Positions 5,247 to 6,086 of a DNA stretch of 6,086 nucleotides are shown in pieces. Position 1 is the stretch's first letter; the number at the start of each line of letters is the position of its first letter. Under the pieces are notes generated by a model. The model ran no database searches. It worked only from the letters and a program-made list of their open reading frames with translations, and was not told the origin of the DNA. Where the stretch lies: positions 1 to 6,086 of the forward strand of contig JAJHRM010000161.1 of NCBI GenBank assembly GCA_020832965.1, given 5' to 3'. The stretch comes from Thermofilum sp. Lineage in GTDB: Archaea; Thermoproteota; Thermoprotei; Thermofilales; Thermofilaceae. The translations under genes and the position numbers were made by a program.

Positions 5247-5264
5247 GTTCCGACTAGTTATCGG

Positions 5265-5525
5265 CTAATTACGGGAGCGCGGACGCCCGTCCTCTACTGT
5301 TTCTTTTTCCATGCATGTTCTTAGCGCCTGTTCAAGCTCTCTCATTTCATCCTCCACGATCGCCTGTACTCGTCTAAGCCACTCGTAGTGCTCTCGAAGG
5401 TACTTCTGCGGGTTGACTTTTAGGTACTCCTCCGTGGCCAGCTTGTCCATCTCGATCTGGTGCAGGAGCGCCCTCGCCCGCCACCACCTCTCCCTTATCT
5501 CCTCACACCTACCCGGCACGCGCAT
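5265..5525 (-). CDS. Small charged helical protein (86 aa)
   Basis: I do not recognise this protein. The ATG at 5525-5523 is preceded by a TATA-like box; the stop is TAG 5267-5265. The chain is helical throughout and rich in E, R, W and Y: residues 6-30 (CEEIRERWWRARALLHQIE) and 43-72 (LREHYEWLRRVQAIVEDEM) form two long amphipathic helices joined by TEEYLKVNPQKY. It could fold as a helical hairpin or dimerise. The basic C-terminus (RPRSRN) is probably flexible. No helix-turn-helix, metal site or membrane segment is seen. Codon use matches the neighbours, and the plus-strand frames over it are Pro/Ser-rich shadows. It lies 215 nt upstream of the nuclease on the same strand but has its own promoter, so a link to the nuclease is possible, not shown. 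Confidence 0.7.
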   Translation of the reverse strand: MRVPGRCEEIRERWWRARALLHQIEMDKLATEEYLKVNPQKYLREHYEWLRRVQAIVEDEMRELEQALRTCMEKETVEDGRPRSRN

Positions 5526-5566
5526 CTACCCCGCAGATTACCTAACCATCAGGGGGCTAAAGAGGC

Positions 5567-5574
5567 CTTTAAAG
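5567..5574 (-). promoter_or_regulatory. TATA-like box for the 86-aa gene
   Basis: The palindromic ctttaaag sits within GGCTTTAAAGGCC on the minus strand, centred near 5570. It predicts transcription from about 5544 and a leader of about 19 nt before ATG 5525. The leader contains GGTAATC and GGGGT stretches but no clear Shine-Dalgarno site. Confidence 0.45.
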
Positions 5575-5578
5575 CCTT

Positions 5579-5800
5579 TCATCGGGGGTACGCCCCTAGC
5601 CTGCCCTTGAACTTCAAAGCGTCTTCAATACGCTTTTTGTTGGGTACCGTGTTAAATTTCGCCAACACGCGGAAGGGTTCAAGCTGGGTGTTAACCGGCT
5701 GTTCTCGGCTGGGTTGGAGTCGGGGCGTAACTAGAAAATACGCGGAACGGATTTTGGGAAGCAGAGTTTCATTGCAAACGGGCTTCGCTGGTGCTAGGTT
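5579..5800 (-). pseudogene. Open frame without a start codon, possible gene remnant
   Basis: The 327 nt between the 86-aa gene and the sequon-rich gene have no convincing intact gene. On the minus strand a frame is open for 73 codons from 5800 to TGA 5581-5579. It reads plausibly (QLEPFRVLAKFNTVPNKKR, then IEDALKFKGRLGAYPR) but has no ATG; the first GTG/TTG are near its end (about 5667-5672). A palindromic TATA-like element (cttttaaaac, 5806-5797) lies upstream, with an ATG at 5772 about 30 nt away but in another frame that stops after 13 codons. That combination would fit a small gene broken by a frameshift. The opposite strand is also open (5460-5804), with a Gly/Ser-rich product, so the coding strand is uncertain. 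A structured RNA is another option. No family is recognised. Confidence 0.25.
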
Positions 5801-5838
5801 TTAAAAGATCACCAGGGCGATCAGCCCCGTACAGAAAC

Positions 5839-5853
5839 GTGCCTTTTTGGCAC
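5839..5853 (-). terminator. Hairpin at the stop codon of the sequon-rich gene
   Basis: GTGCC (5839-5843) and GGCAC (5849-5853) are perfect complements around a five-T loop (five A on the minus strand). The stem starts on the last base-pair of the TAG stop (5855-5853) of the minus-strand gene, matching the placement of the other 3' hairpins in this window. Confidence 0.45.
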
Positions 5854-6086
5854 TATCTTCCATGCACTAGTAATCTCCTCCAGTCGCAGAATACCGTGTT
5901 CTCGTATACATCGTAGTATACCAGGTACCTGCCATCTACGGGCTTCGCTAGATGTAGCCCTAAGGTCTCGTTGCGTAGTTGCCACAGCTCTGGGTAGCCT
6001 GCGATCTCAGCTATGACCACCGTGGCGTTCACCACCGTCCTGTTAGTCAGGGATGGCCACATTAACTGCACAGTGGTGGTGTTCAC
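5853..6086 (-). CDS. C-terminal part of a probable secreted, glycosylated surface protein (5' end outside the window)
   Basis: The frame enters at the right window edge and stops at TAG 5855-5853. The first visible codon happens to be GTG, but the real start is probably beyond the window. The 77 visible residues have beta-strand character (alternating hydrophobics such as TVVNATVVIAEIAGY, then GRYLVYYDVYENTVF) and four N-glycosylation sequons: NTT, NRT, NAT and NET at residues 2, 15, 20 and 39. Such density in a beta-rich segment is typical of crenarchaeal extracellular or cell-surface proteins with Ig-like folds. No transmembrane anchor or sorting signal lies at this C-terminus, which ends in DWRRLLVHGR. 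The family cannot be named from this fragment, and nothing ties it to the methylation island. Confidence 0.7.
   Translation of the reverse strand: MNTTTVQLMWPSLTNRTVVNATVVIAEIAGYPELWQLRNETLGLHLAKPVDGRYLVYYDVYENTVFCDWRRLLVHGR

Noticed and set aside
5265..5267. TAG read as pyrrolysine to extend the 86-aa protein
   Set aside because: Pyrrolysine coding is known mainly from methanogens and some bacteria; the sequence just after the TAG looks non-coding and holds a TATA-like box.
5413..5804. Two plus-strand open frames over the 86-aa gene and beyond
   Set aside because: Pro/Ser/His-rich products in the part antisense to the 86-aa gene, with no ribosome site; treated as shadows, though the part beyond 5580 stays ambiguous.
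1..6086. tRNA, rRNA, CRISPR arrays, insertion sequences
   Set aside because: No cloverleaf, regularly spaced repeat, transposase motif or paired terminal inverted repeats were found by eye.

Overview
The window looks like chromosomal (or integrated) DNA of a hyperthermophilic archaeon, most likely a crenarchaeote. The evidence is AGG/AGA-rich arginine usage, frequent ATA for isoleucine, GTG starts, short A/T-rich TATA-like boxes about 25-40 nt before starts, very short leaders, GAGGTG-type ribosome sites, and a mesophile-unlike protein composition (many E, K, R, V). This assignment is inferred from style; no rRNA or other marker is present.

Layout. Bases 1-68 hold the last codons of a plus-strand gene. 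Bases 138-551 hold a probable small gene of unknown function. Bases 661-918 encode an 85-residue helical protein with its own promoter. A second promoter then drives a tight operon: a 222-residue helical, partly coiled-coil protein (993-1661), a DNA cytosine-C5 methyltransferase (1658-2758, ATGA overlap) and a HhH/[4Fe-4S] DNA glycosylase (2768-3475). The glycosylase carries the active-site Tyr/Asp pattern of the archaeal T:G mismatch glycosylase Mig. Facing it, only 11 nt away, is a 520-residue minus-strand protein (3487-5049). I read it as an EVE-like PUA-superfamily domain with an inserted zinc ribbon, fused to a NucS-like PD-(D/E)XK nuclease. Further right, on the minus strand, are an 86-residue helical protein (5265-5525), a 327-nt stretch with a possible gene remnant, and the C-terminus of a probably secreted, sequon-rich protein (5853-6086).

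How the genes may work together. A C5-methyltransferase creates m5C, which deaminates to T at high temperature. A linked T:G glycosylase repairs the resulting mismatches, as in the known pairing of M.MthTI and Mig on plasmid pFV1 of Methanothermobacter. The convergent nuclease is the obvious candidate for the restriction arm. Its apparent EVE-like reader domain makes it unusual, because such domains are better known as sensors of modified bases. The most interesting hypothesis is a four- or five-gene modification / deamination-repair / reader-nuclease island with two uncharacterised small helical proteins. Several gene 3' ends also carry short inverted repeats at or just after the stop codon, and three genes share a TAGCCG stop context.
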